A DNA stretch of 64,000 nucleotides from NCBI RefSeq assembly GCF_001417735.1, contig NZ_BBUZ01000035.1:1-64000 (forward strand), in the 5' to 3' direction. Made by a program: the position numbers and the translations under genes. Source of the DNA: Streptomyces sp. NBRC 110028. GTDB lineage: Bacteria; Actinomycetota; Actinomycetes; Streptomycetales; Streptomycetaceae. Below are positions 8,833 through 16,787 of the stretch, in pieces (positions within the stretch are counted from its first letter, which is position 1; each line of letters opens with the position of its first letter). Below the pieces are notes generated by a model. It did not search any database. It had not been told where the DNA came from and saw nothing but the letters and a program-made list of their open reading frames with translations.

Positions 8833-9255
8833 ATGTCCAAGCCGCCGCTGCCGCCCGAGGCCGACGCCCTGCTGCGCCGCCCCAATCCAGCCGTCATGGC
8901 CACCGTGCGCTCGGACGGCACTCCCGTGTCCACTCCCACCTGGTACGCGTGGGAGGACGGCCGCGTCCTGGTCAACCTGGACGACGGCCGGGTACGGCTG
9001 AAGCACCTGCGCCGCGATCCGCGGGTGACCCTCACCGTCCTGGACAAGGACGACTGGTACACCCATGTCACGCTGATCGGACGTGTCGTGGAGATGCGCG
9101 AGGACGAGGGCCTGGCCGACATCGACCGTATCGCCCACCACTACATCGGCGGGCCCTACCCGGACCGGGACCGCTCCCGTACCAGCGCCTGGATCGAGGT
9201 CGAGCGGTGGCACGGCTGGGGTTCGATGAAGGACAACGACCAGGCGTCCGCGTAG
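8833..9255 (+). CDS. PPOX-class F420/FMN-dependent oxidoreductase
   Basis: The 140-residue protein has the split-barrel pattern of the pyridoxamine-phosphate-oxidase-like superfamily: NPAVMATVRSDGTPVSTPTW, then VNLDDGRVRLKHLRRDPRV. This layout is typical of the actinobacterial PPOX class, which mostly binds F420 and occasionally FMN or heme-derived ligands. The start at 8833 follows AAGGAG with a 5-nt gap. The substrate is unknown. It converges on the TPR gene, with a shared hairpin between them. Confidence 0.85.
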   Translation: MSKPPLPPEADALLRRPNPAVMATVRSDGTPVSTPTWYAWEDGRVLVNLDDGRVRLKHLRRDPRVTLTVLDKDDWYTHVTLIGRVVEMREDEGLADIDRIAHHYIGGPYPDRDRSRTSAWIEVERWHGWGSMKDNDQASA

Positions 9256-9262
9256 GTGCCGT

Positions 9263-9290
9263 GTGCGTGGGGAGGCCCCTCCTCACGCAC
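9263..9290. terminator. Bidirectional terminator between convergent genes
   Basis: A 13-bp stem, GTGCGTGGGGAGG (9263-9275) and CCTCCTCACGCAC (9278-9290), has one G-U wobble and a 2-nt loop. It sits between the stops of the PPOX gene and the TPR gene. Confidence 0.75.
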
Positions 9291-9316
9291 AAGCACCGCC
9301 CGGGCCGGGGCCTCGC

Positions 9317-10342
9317 TTACGCGATGCCGAACTCCGTCCGCGCGCGGTCCACCATCCGGCGGGCGTGCCGCAGTCCGATCCGGTCCAGTACACCGGCCAG
9401 TTCGGCCAGATCGGCGGCCGTGTGGGCGCGGTCACGCCCGAGCCGGGCCAGGGACTTGACGAGTCCCAGCCGGGCGAGGGCCTCGCCGCGCGGCTCGCTC
9501 ATGGCACGGAACTCGGTCAGCGCCTGCTGGTAGACGTCACGCGCCTCCTCGCAACGCCCCGCGCGGTAGAGCACGTTGCCGCGCATCTTGTGGTTGTAGG
9601 CCAGAGCGCTCATCAGGTTCATCTCGCGACATGTCACCTCCGCCTCGGCGAGCAGGTCCAGCGCACGGTCCACGTCGCCGTCGCGCACGGAGACGATGTC
9701 GGCCAGGCCGCGCAGCGCCCAGGCGTATCCGCGCCGGTCCTCGGCCTGCGCGGCGATCGCCGCGGACTCCTCGAACATCGCGTACGCCGTGTCGTACGAC
9801 CCGGTGTTGCGATGCATCTGGGCGATCCCCTCCAGCGCCCATACGGTATGCCGTGCCTCGCCGCGCTCCCGCGCCTCGGCGAGAAGTTGCTCGTGCAGCG
9901 CGCCCACGGCCTCGTAATCCCCCTGGATGCGGCCCGTCTCCGCCAATCCGGCGAGCGAGTAGCCACGGGCGAGGATGTCCCCTCCCTGTTCGCCGAGTTC
10001 GGCCGCGAACCCGAGCAGGCGCCACGCCAGCGCCAGCGCACCCCGCTGCCGGGCGAGGGTGCCGCCACTCCACAGCGCCCACGCCATCGCCCCGGTGTCC
10101 CCCGCCGTACGGGCCGCCCGATAGCTGGCCTTCCACTCCCGGTCGGCATCCGACACATTCCCCAGCCTGCGGTTGGCCTCGGCCACCGCCAGCCCCACGC
10201 GCGCCGTCTCCCGCGGGCAGCCGCCGCGCTCGGCCGCCCGCAACTGCTCGGTGCCCGCGGCCAGTACGTCGACCAGCGACGAGTTCACGGACAGGGTGGT
10301 GAGGGAGCCCTGGTACTCCGGGGCGAATGCCTTGCCGTACAT
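9317..10342 (-). CDS. Tetratricopeptide-repeat protein
   Basis: The 341-residue all-helical protein is built of TPR-like repeats from about residue 35 to 330. Repeat cores include GYSLAGLAETGRIQGDYEAV, WALEGIAQMHRNTGSYDTAY and GRCEEARDVYQQALTEF. I choose the ATG at 10342 because GGAAGG lies 5 nt upstream; extension to 10453 adds an unlikely Cys/Arg-rich tail. It lacks a DNA-binding domain and transmembrane segments. Such repeats usually mediate protein-protein contact, as in the sensor parts of MalT or AfsR-like regulators, but the partner is unknown. It is transcribed alone. Confidence 0.75.
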   Translation of the reverse strand: MYGKAFAPEYQGSLTTLSVNSSLVDVLAAGTEQLRAAERGGCPRETARVGLAVAEANRRLGNVSDADREWKASYRAARTAGDTGAMAWALWSGGTLARQRGALALAWRLLGFAAELGEQGGDILARGYSLAGLAETGRIQGDYEAVGALHEQLLAEARERGEARHTVWALEGIAQMHRNTGSYDTAYAMFEESAAIAAQAEDRRGYAWALRGLADIVSVRDGDVDRALDLLAEAEVTCREMNLMSALAYNHKMRGNVLYRAGRCEEARDVYQQALTEFRAMSEPRGEALARLGLVKSLARLGRDRAHTAADLAELAGVLDRIGLRHARRMVDRARTEFGIA

Positions 10343-10505
10343 AAGTGCCTTCCGTCTTCGTTCCACGGAAGCGCGCGCCACCTTTCTGTCCACTCCCTCT
10401 ATACACTGAGTGCATAAAGGGGCGGAAACAACCCTCGCCGAGTTGTCCGCCACGCGTCCGTCGCTGATCTAGACGCGATGCGGCCCGGCGAGGTTGTTCC
10501 GGTTC

Positions 10506-10706
10506 CTACGCGGTGTGTTCGGGTGGGTTGATCCGCGAGGACTCGATCGCAGAGGCCTTGGTACCCCACTTGTCGAGGATCGGGGCGCAGGTCCCGTCCT
10601 TGATCAGCTCGTCGGCCTTGTGCACCGAGGCCACCGGGTTCCCGGTCGGCGCGGGGGACGCGGCGGCGGCCGGACGGAGGCGCGGTCTCGCGTGGAAGGG
10701 GTTCAC
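10506..10706 (-). pseudogene. Solute-binding protein with internal deletion
   Basis: A GTG at 10706 overlaps the TGA of the GNAT gene (GTGA), the normal coupled start of a third operon gene. The 66-residue frame joins an export-signal-like beginning (NPFHARPRLRPAAAAS) directly to KADELIKDGTCAPILDKWG and SRINPPE. That second part is the characteristic C-terminal end of a polar-amino-acid ABC transporter solute-binding protein. About 200 middle residues are absent, so this looks like an in-frame internal deletion. The permease and ATPase genes expected after it are also missing. The small product could be made but could not bind a ligand. Confidence 0.7.
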
Positions 10707-11233
10707 GGGGCGGGGACCTTTCGGGTCTGCGCGTCGGTGGTGAGGTGCTTCTCGAACGGGAGCGGGCCGATGGTCTCCGGGTCGGCCCCGGTGTCGAACA
10801 GCGGTGTGTAGCCGGTGGCCAGGTACAGGCCGCGGGCCTCGGGCTGGCGCGGCCCGGTGGTCAGGTAGACGCGCCGGTAGCCGCGGGCCGCCGCCGCGCG
10901 CTCCAGTTCGGCCACGACCCGGCGGGCGAGGCCGCGTCGGCGGTGGGCGGAGTGGGTCCAGATCCGCTTCAGTTCGGCCGTGGTGTCGTCGTAGCGGCGG
11001 AACGCGCCGCCCGCGACCGGCTCCCCGTGCTCCAGCAGCAGGAGCAGCACGCCGCCGTGTGCGGGGGTGAACTCCTCGTCGGGGTACCGGGCGAGTTCGG
11101 CGTGGGCGTCCTTGCCGTAGCGGGTGGAGTACTCGTCGCCCAGTTCCCGCAACAGCGGCGCCACCCGCGGGTCGCCGACCTCGACGGTGACGACGGTCGG
11201 CCCGGTGGCGGGCCGCTGCGAGGCTGTGGTCAT
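10703..11233 (-). CDS. GNAT family N-acetyltransferase
   Basis: The 176-residue protein has the GNAT acetyl-CoA motif A in IWTHSAHRRRGLARRVVAEL (RxxGxA), motif D-like EYSTRYGKDAHAELARYPDE near the start, and LYLATGYTPL in motif B. The start ATG overlaps the stop of the upstream monooxygenase (ATGA), and its stop overlaps the start of the deleted solute-binding gene (GTGA), so the three form one translationally coupled operon. Acetyltransferases sit in Streptomyces sulfonate or sulfur-compound uptake operons. The substrate is unknown. Confidence 0.85.
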   Translation of the reverse strand: MTTASQRPATGPTVVTVEVGDPRVAPLLRELGDEYSTRYGKDAHAELARYPDEEFTPAHGGVLLLLLEHGEPVAGGAFRRYDDTTAELKRIWTHSAHRRRGLARRVVAELERAAAARGYRRVYLTTGPRQPEARGLYLATGYTPLFDTGADPETIGPLPFEKHLTTDAQTRKVPAP

Positions 11234-12381
11234 GCGCGCACCGCCGCGAGGGCCTGCGGGCCGCGCGCCGCGCGCTCGGCATCGCCTTTGGCATCGCGCT
11301 CGGCATCGCGTTTGGCGACCTCCTCGCGGACGATCGGGATCACGTGCCGCCCGAAGTCGATGGCGTCGTCCAGCAGGTCATAACCCCGGGCCGAGAGGAT
11401 GTCGACGCCCAGGTCGTAGTAGTCCAGCAGCGCCTGAGCCACCGTCTCGGGGGTGCCGACCAGGGCGTTGGAGTTGCCCGCGCCGCCGGTGGCGGCGGCC
11501 GTCGGGGTCCACAGCGCGCGGTCGTACCGCTCCCCCTGTTCCGCGATGGCGATCAGCCGCTGGGAGCCGGTGTTCTCCGGGGCGCCGTCGCGGTGGTGCC
11601 GTACGAGCCCCTGCTCACGCCGCGCCCGGATCGCGCCGACCGTGCGGCGGGCCTTCTCCCAGGCCAGTTCCTCGGTCGGGGCGATGATCGGCCGGAAGGC
11701 CGCCTGGATGCGCGGGACGTCGGTGCGGCCCGCGGCCCGCGCGGCCGCTTTCACCGCCTCGATCTGTTCCGCGGTCTTCTCCAGGGGCTCGCCCCAGAGG
11801 CAGTAGATGTCGGCCTCCGCTCCCCCGGCCGCGTAGGCCGCCGGGGAGGAACCTCCGAAGGAGACCCGGGGCCTGGGCTGCTGGACGGGGAGGACATCGC
11901 TGACGAAGTCGTGGAAGCGGTAGTACTCCCCCTCGTGGTCGAAGGGCTCGCGAGCCGTCCAGATCTTCTTGACGATCCGGATGTACTCGCGGGTGCGCTC
12001 ATAGCGCTGGTCCTTGGTGAGGGTGTCGCCCTCCCGGCCCTGCTCATGGTCGTTGCCACCGGTGATGAAGTGCACCGTCAGCCGGCCCTCGCTGATCTGG
12101 TCGAGGGTGGCGAAGGTCTTCGCGGCGTACGTCGGATACGAGACGTTGGGCCGGTGGGCGAGCAGGATCTGAAGGCGGTCCAGCCTGCTCGCGATGTACG
12201 CGGCGGCCGGGGCGGGGTCCGGCGATCCGGAACCGTAGGCGAAGAGCACCCGGTCCCAGCCGTGGTCCTCGTGTGCCCGGGCGAGCCGGAGGGTGTACTC
12301 CTTGTCGAAGGCGGCGCCGGAGCGCGGGGTGGTCTCGGAGCCGTCATGGGTGGCGGCGATGCCGAGGAATTCCACGGGCAT
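11230..12381 (-). CDS. LLM-class FMN-dependent monooxygenase (SsuD-like)
   Basis: The 383-residue bacterial-luciferase-like protein has AATHDGSETTPRSGAAFD near the start, QILLAHRPNVSYPTYAAKTF, then TLDQISEGRLTVHFITGGND, and SFGGSSPAAYAAGGAEADIY. This is the SsuD/SfnG branch, which releases sulfite from alkanesulfonates or related sulfones using FMNH2 and oxygen. The start at 12381 is preceded by AGAGG. It leads an operon with the GNAT and the deleted solute-binding gene. A Cys-containing leader peptide 260 bp upstream suggests control by sulfur supply. The C-terminal 30 residues are a charged, disordered tail. Confidence 0.9.
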   Translation of the reverse strand: MPVEFLGIAATHDGSETTPRSGAAFDKEYTLRLARAHEDHGWDRVLFAYGSGSPDPAPAAAYIASRLDRLQILLAHRPNVSYPTYAAKTFATLDQISEGRLTVHFITGGNDHEQGREGDTLTKDQRYERTREYIRIVKKIWTAREPFDHEGEYYRFHDFVSDVLPVQQPRPRVSFGGSSPAAYAAGGAEADIYCLWGEPLEKTAEQIEAVKAAARAAGRTDVPRIQAAFRPIIAPTEELAWEKARRTVGAIRARREQGLVRHHRDGAPENTGSQRLIAIAEQGERYDRALWTPTAAATGGAGNSNALVGTPETVAQALLDYYDLGVDILSARGYDLLDDAIDFGRHVIPIVREEVAKRDAERDAKGDAERAARGPQALAAVRA

Positions 12382-12643
12382 GCGAAAAGCCTCTCGGGAT
12401 GGGCGGAACACCTGTTGACCCGGCCGTGGATGACGGGGGATCAGCGGATGTGGTGGGGAGCGCGGAGGTGAAGCAGACAGGCGTGATGAGGCCGGAAGGT
12501 GCGAAGGCAGCGCGTGTCCGGGGCCGCGGGACCGTACGTACGCCGGGTCAGCGCCCGGGTACGGCGGCCGCGCGGAGGAAGAACTCGGCCCGCGACGGGG
12601 TCACCGAGGGAGGGAAGGGCCGATCAGACAGCCCGCTGCCCAG

Positions 12644-12721
12644 TCAGGCGCAACACATGGCGGACCACACACGACCGAAGTCGATGTGGTCGCGGGAGAC
12701 CAAGCGCGGCTGGACATTCAT
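12644..12721 (-). CDS. Leader peptide, RDHIDFGRxxSA type
   Basis: This 25-codon frame ends in VSRDHIDFGRVWSAMCCA, with two adjacent Cys codons just before the stop. It matches the pattern (R-x-H-I/V-D-x-x-R-x-x-S-A) of short Streptomyces leader peptides found ahead of sulfur-metabolism genes. It lies 262 bp upstream of the SsuD-like gene on the same strand. The ribosome site is weak, so the exact start is uncertain. By analogy, ribosome stalling at Cys codons would couple expression downstream to cysteine supply. Confidence 0.62.
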   Translation of the reverse strand: MNVQPRLVSRDHIDFGRVWSAMCCA

Positions 12722-12976
12722 GGAACTAATTGAGCAGGACACATGGCGTCGCGTCAACCGGTGCCCGGATGACGGACCGGCGAGGGACACCTTTCTCGCC
12801 ACGCCCCCGGCCACATTGACGGCGCTACGCGGTCGGCACGTACCATCGCCCCTCGGATCGGCTCCGCCACGGTGCTGAGCGCCGGGCGGTTCTGCGTGGA
12901 GCGGCACTACGCGCGCGGGGCCGCCCGCACACTGCCGCCCACTCCCCTGCAACGCCTTCGCGGGCGCAGCTGGCCG

Positions 12977-13870
12977 TCAGCCGGGTTCGGCGGGGGTCCT
13001 GAGCCGCGCGTGCGTGGCCCAGTCCAGGATCTGGACCGCCGCTCCGGCGGCCTCCAGGCCCTGGCAGTGCGCGTGGTGCCGGCGGGCGATGCCGTCGAGA
13101 TCGAGCTGGCGGCCGAACGCCGGGTGGGCGGCCAGCCGCCGCGCGTGGGCCCACAGGTGCGGGTGGTCCGTGATGCGGTGCACCGCGGCGGCGTCCAGGT
13201 GCTGCCGGTGCACGGTGTCGAGCCACAGCAGGGTCACCCACACCTGCACGTCGGAGGCGGTCAGTTCCTCGCCCAGGACGTACTTGCGGACCGCGAGCCG
13301 TCGCTCCAGCGCGTCCAGCGCGCCGAACACCGTACCGAGCGCGGTGTCGCGCGCCGCGTCATCGGCGCCGGGCTGTCCGGCGCGCTGGGCGGCGTCGTCG
13401 ATGCCGCGCTCGCAGAGGCGTGCGATCGCCTCCATCTCCCGCTCCGCGCCGCATGGGTGGAGCACGGGGCGGTCGGGGCCCCCGCTGCCGAAGCGGCGGT
13501 CCAGGTCGCGCAGGATGTCGGGGGTGTGGGTGCTGACGATCCTGCCCGACCAGTCGTCGCCGAGCACCGGTGCCGCGGTCGGCCCGGCGTAACGGTGCGC
13601 GCTGGCCTGGTACGTCAGGCGCAGCGCGGAATGCCCGCCGTCCGGTCCGTCGGGCACGGCGGGCAGCAGGGTCACCGGGAGGGTGTCGTCGAGGCCGAGC
13701 AGGCTGTGGGTGATGGCGATCCGCAGACAGTCCCGGCAGGACAACGCCAGATGGAGGCGGTAGCGGCGCGGCACGGCGTAGTGTCCGCTGCGCGCGTCCC
13801 GGCCGATCCTGCCTCGGAACGATGCGACGGACAGCGAGGACGGCGCGGCTTTCCCAGGTGTGACGGACAC
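12977..13870 (-). CDS. GST C-terminal-domain protein, CxxC variant
   Basis: The 297-residue protein has the overall plan of xi-class glutathionyl-hydroquinone reductases (YqjG/ECM4): an N-terminal thioredoxin-like half, DWSGRIVSTHTPDILRDLD, then the helical half with KYVLGEELTASDVQVWVTLL. The usual active site CPWAHR is replaced by SCRDCLRI, a CxxC pair. Streptomyces lacks glutathione, so mycothiol or another thiol is the likely partner. The gene follows a Cys-type leader peptide and lies among sulfur genes. Its product could reduce disulfides or quinone-thiol adducts. Confidence 0.75.
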   Translation of the reverse strand: MSVTPGKAAPSSLSVASFRGRIGRDARSGHYAVPRRYRLHLALSCRDCLRIAITHSLLGLDDTLPVTLLPAVPDGPDGGHSALRLTYQASAHRYAGPTAAPVLGDDWSGRIVSTHTPDILRDLDRRFGSGGPDRPVLHPCGAEREMEAIARLCERGIDDAAQRAGQPGADDAARDTALGTVFGALDALERRLAVRKYVLGEELTASDVQVWVTLLWLDTVHRQHLDAAAVHRITDHPHLWAHARRLAAHPAFGRQLDLDGIARRHHAHCQGLEAAGAAVQILDWATHARLRTPAEPG

Positions 13871-14053
13871 GTTTCTCCCCAGGTCGGGTTCTTCGCTGGC
13901 GGTGAGACGTACGGTGAGCGGCCGGCGGTGAGCGACGCCCGGCGGGCGGCCCGTGGCGGGGGCCGGGACGGGCGGCCCTCGGTGGGCGCGTGGCGGTGAT
14001 CGCTCGCGGTGCCGCGGGACGACGGCGTCAGGCGCCCGCGAGGGCCTGCCGGC

Positions 14054-14176
14054 TCAGGACGGGAGACTCGCGGCGCTGCAGACGCGCAGCAGGTCGATGT
14101 GGCGGCGGGAGGTGAGAAGGGGAGAGGGCCGACGCGCGTGGACCGCACGATCGGCGGCCGCCTGCCCAGGCCTCAT
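14054..14176 (-). CDS. Leader peptide, RRHIDLLRVCSA type
   Basis: A short frame of 40 codons (ATG at 14176, or 14179) ends in LLTSRRHIDLLRVCSAAS plus three residues. This is an unmistakable match to the conserved Streptomyces leader-peptide motif. It lies 183 bp upstream of the GST-like gene and downstream of the Rrf2 regulator on the same strand. A GGTGGGG precedes the ATG pair. It is one of two such leaders within 1.5 kb, which ties both transcripts to one control signal, most likely cysteine. Confidence 0.7.
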   Translation of the reverse strand: MRPGQAAADRAVHARRPSPLLTSRRHIDLLRVCSAASLPS

Positions 14177-14191
14177 CATTCCCCACCCATT

Positions 14192-14204
14192 CGCTAGGAA
14201 TCCC
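14192..14204. promoter_or_regulatory. ATTC-N5-GAAT dyad upstream of leader peptide
   Basis: ATTCGCTAGGAAT forms a small perfect dyad (ATTC/GAAT arms) just upstream of the second leader peptide. It shares the TAGGAA core with the palindrome at 16013-16046. This is consistent with binding by the neighbouring Rrf2 regulator; that is inference. Confidence 0.35.
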
Positions 14205-14270
14205 CTCCCGAGGAGTGTCGAGCGCCTCGCGAGTCCCGTCAAGGGGTGTCCCGCGTTCCTGGTTGAGGAG

Positions 14271-14729
14271 CTACGGGTTCGTCCACGCCTCGGGGTCCTC
14301 GGCGAGGTCCAGGACACCCTCGGGCAGCTCGGCCGCGGCGACCTCGGCGAGGGTGACCTCACCGAGGATCTTGCGGACATTGGCCCGTACCGCGATCCAC
14401 AGCGGCAGCAATGACTCCGCCGGGCCGTGGTAGGACAGTTCGGGCGGCCGTACGCCCCGTACGGACACCAGGGGCCCGTCGACCACGCGGATCACATCGG
14501 CGATCGTGATCTCATCGGCGGGGCGGGCCAGCCGGTAGCCGCCGTTCCCGCCGCGCTGGCTGGCCACCAGCCCGCCGCGGCGCAGATCGCCCAGGATCCC
14601 CTCCAGGAACTTGTGCGGAACGCCCTGCGACGCGGCGATCGCCTCGGCCTTGACGGAGACACCGTCCACCGCCACCGCCAGCTCCAGAGCCGCCCGCACC
14701 GCATAGTCCGCCTTCGCAGAGATCCGCAT
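14271..14729 (-). CDS. Rrf2-family transcriptional regulator (CymR-like)
   Basis: The 152-residue winged-helix protein starts MRISAKADYAVRAALELA, the family signature, and has the recognition region PHKFLEGILGDLRRGGLVAS followed by the wing RGGNGGYRLARPADEITIAD. It lacks the three Cys of IscR/NsrR, so it probably carries no Fe-S cluster, like CymR, the cysteine-metabolism repressor. The ATG at 14729 is chosen over one six codons upstream because family members start there. It follows the acyl-CoA dehydrogenase by 33 bp in one operon. It likely binds the dyads at 14192 and 16013. Confidence 0.85.
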   Translation of the reverse strand: MRISAKADYAVRAALELAVAVDGVSVKAEAIAASQGVPHKFLEGILGDLRRGGLVASQRGGNGGYRLARPADEITIADVIRVVDGPLVSVRGVRPPELSYHGPAESLLPLWIAVRANVRKILGEVTLAEVAAAELPEGVLDLAEDPEAWTNP

Positions 14730-14762
14730 GCGGTGATTATCCGCCACCCGGTCGCGTGGCGA

Positions 14763-15974
14763 TCAGAAGGGCAGGGCGAACGGCGGATGCTCGCCGCGGA
14801 GGAAGTAGTCCCCCACCTCCTGGAGCCGGGGAGCGACCGGAACGCAGAGGGTGTGGGTCCGTACGTTGCGCCAGAATCGGTCGAATCCGTACGCCGAGGC
14901 GGCGGAGCGGGCGCCGAGGACGTCCAGCGCGCGGGCCGTGACATCCTGCGCGGCACCGGCGGCGGCCGCCTCTGCCGCCGCCGCCAGCATGGTGATCTCG
15001 GCGCACTCGTCGTCGGTGAGGTCCTCTCCGCGCGCCAGCCCGCGGTCCAGCGCCTCCAGCGCCTGGTCGGCGAGCGCGGACGCGGAGAACGTGGCGACGG
15101 TCAGCTCCCCGTAGGTCGTCAGCACGTACGGATCACGGGGCGAGCTGTACGACGGCCCCTCCGGCTGCCAGGGCACGTCCACGGCCCTGGTGTACTCGCG
15201 GGCCTCCGCGAGCACCCCCTGGGCGATCCCCAGACAGATCTGGGCCGAGACCAGCCGCCCGGTCGGCGCGGACAGCCCGGCGAACGGCGACAGGGTGCCG
15301 TCGTCCGAGGAGAGCGGGCCGAGCACCGCGTCGCTCTCGACCGCCACCGCGTCGAACTCCACGCTCCCGCCGGCCGCCAGCCGCTGGCCGAAGGTCTCCC
15401 CGCCGTCGCCGCCGGTCACCACGCCGGGGCGGGCCGCGTCGACGAGCACGGCCAGCGGCTCCCCCGTCTCGGAGTGGTCCGCGCGCACCGCGAGCCGGTC
15501 GGCGACCAGGACGCCGGTGGCGTACCCCTGGCGTCCGTTCAGCACATAGCCGCCCCGGCCCGGGGTGAGTGTCAGACGCGGCTCCACGGCGGCCAGCCCG
15601 CCGCCCCAGCACCACTGGCCGGCCGCGGACTCCCGCTCGACGCGGGCGGCGAGACCGGGAGCGCCGAAGAACCGCGCGCTGGAGGACAGCAGATAGTGGC
15701 AGCCGAGCACTTGGCCGATCGCGCCGTCGGCCGCGGCGATGGTCCGTATGACGGCGTGCGCCGTGGGCCAGTCCGCCCCGCCGCCCCCGCTTTCGGCGGG
15801 TATCAGCAATGACAGGAGCCCGGCCTCCCGGAGCCGCGCGACCTCGTCGAAGGGTGTCTTCGCTGCCTGGTCGCGGACCACCGCGTCGATGGCCAGGTCG
15901 TCCGCCGCCTCATGGGCGACCTGCAGCCAACGCGCGCGGTCGGGTGTTTCCGCAACCGCATCCACCACCGTCAC
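14763..15974 (-). CDS. Acyl-CoA dehydrogenase-fold oxidoreductase (SfnB/DszC-like)
   Basis: The 403-residue flavoprotein has the acyl-CoA dehydrogenase N-terminal helix bundle (DEVARLREAGLLSLLIPAES), FMN/FAD region GGYVLNGRQGYATGVLVADR, and C-terminal ARALDVLGARSAASAYGFDR. The end RNVRTHTLCVPVAPRLQEVG and GEHPPF is typical of the SfnB/DszC monooxygenase-like branch, which acts on organosulfur compounds and lacks the catalytic Glu of true dehydrogenases. Genes around it (Rrf2 regulator, SsuD-like enzyme, Cys leaders) support a role in sulfur scavenging. The promoter region upstream carries a long palindrome. Confidence 0.82.
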   Translation of the reverse strand: MTVVDAVAETPDRARWLQVAHEAADDLAIDAVVRDQAAKTPFDEVARLREAGLLSLLIPAESGGGGADWPTAHAVIRTIAAADGAIGQVLGCHYLLSSSARFFGAPGLAARVERESAAGQWCWGGGLAAVEPRLTLTPGRGGYVLNGRQGYATGVLVADRLAVRADHSETGEPLAVLVDAARPGVVTGGDGGETFGQRLAAGGSVEFDAVAVESDAVLGPLSSDDGTLSPFAGLSAPTGRLVSAQICLGIAQGVLAEAREYTRAVDVPWQPEGPSYSSPRDPYVLTTYGELTVATFSASALADQALEALDRGLARGEDLTDDECAEITMLAAAAEAAAAGAAQDVTARALDVLGARSAASAYGFDRFWRNVRTHTLCVPVAPRLQEVGDYFLRGEHPPFALPF

Positions 15975-16012
15975 GCCTGCTCCTCTTCCTTCGGCAAGGG
16001 CCGCCCGCCATC

Positions 16013-16046
16013 ATTCCCTATTAATCCAGTAGGAAAAATAGGGAAT
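16013..16046. promoter_or_regulatory. 10-bp palindromic operator in divergent promoter
   Basis: ATTCCCTATT (16013-16022) and AATAGGGAAT (16037-16046) are perfect inverted repeats. Between them is TTAATCC-AGTA-GGAAAAA, itself an imperfect dyad resembling CymR-type sites. The element lies in the 107-bp gap between the SfnB-like operon and the FGE-like gene and is AT-rich against the GC-rich background. The likely binder is the Rrf2 protein encoded in the operon (autoregulation). Confidence 0.55.
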
Positions 16047-16081
16047 CCAGCCGTCGACGTCCACCCGGGTATCGTCTGTCC

Positions 16082-16756
16082 GTGAACACGAGCGCGGGGC
16101 ACGAGATGATCGCCATACCGCCGGGGCAGGTGACGCTGTCGGACCGGCGGACCCAGCGCAGTTGGCCGGTCGAGCTGGCGCCGTACCAGCTCGGCGCGCA
16201 CCCGGTCACCCAGGCGCTGTACGCCCAGGTCACCGGCGCGCGGCCGAGCACCGCCCAGGCGGACGCGGCACCCGTCGAGGGCGTGTCCTGGCGGGACGCG
16301 GTCGTCTTCTGCAACGCCCTGTCGCAGCGGGACGGGTTCGCCCCCGCGTACCACCTCCATGCCGATGGCGAAGGCGTCGAGCGGGACCCGTCAGCGGACG
16401 GGTACCGGCTGCCGACCGAAGCGGAATGGCAGCACGCCTGCCGCGCCGGCACCACCGGACCGCGCTACGGCCCCCTCGACGACATCGCCTGGTACCGCGG
16501 CAATTCGGGGGAACGACTCCATGACGTGGGCGGCAAACAGCCCAGCGCGTGGGGCCTGCACGACATGCTCGGCAACGTCTGGGAGTGGTGCTGGGACCTC
16601 TACGACGCCGAGGTCTACGGCACCTACCGAGTGCTCCGTGGCGGTGGCTGGTTCGATGAACACTGGAGTTGCCGGGCCTCCGTACGCCGCCGCAGCCACC
16701 CGACCTTCCGGGTGGACGACGTGGGATTCCGCATCGCGCGTACCGCCGAGCGCTGA
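16082..16756 (+). CDS. Formylglycine-generating-enzyme-like (SUMF1/FGE fold) protein
   Basis: The 224-residue protein (GTG start) has the FGE-sulfatase domain signatures YRLPTEAEWQHACRAGT, HDMLGNVWEWCWDLYD, RVLRGGGWFDEHWSCRASVR and DDVGFRIAR. In true FGE the catalytic copper-binding Cys pair sits in a YLCHDSYC-like segment. Here the first Cys position is Asp and only the second is Cys, so sulfatase activation is unlikely. Related fold members include sulfoxide synthases and other oxygenases. It is divergent from the SfnB-like operon across the palindrome, so a sulfur-linked role is plausible but unproven. Confidence 0.8.
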   Translation: MNTSAGHEMIAIPPGQVTLSDRRTQRSWPVELAPYQLGAHPVTQALYAQVTGARPSTAQADAAPVEGVSWRDAVVFCNALSQRDGFAPAYHLHADGEGVERDPSADGYRLPTEAEWQHACRAGTTGPRYGPLDDIAWYRGNSGERLHDVGGKQPSAWGLHDMLGNVWEWCWDLYDAEVYGTYRVLRGGGWFDEHWSCRASVRRRSHPTFRVDDVGFRIARTAER

Positions 16757-16787
16757 CCTACGACAGACCCCGACCGGGAGGTGGCAG

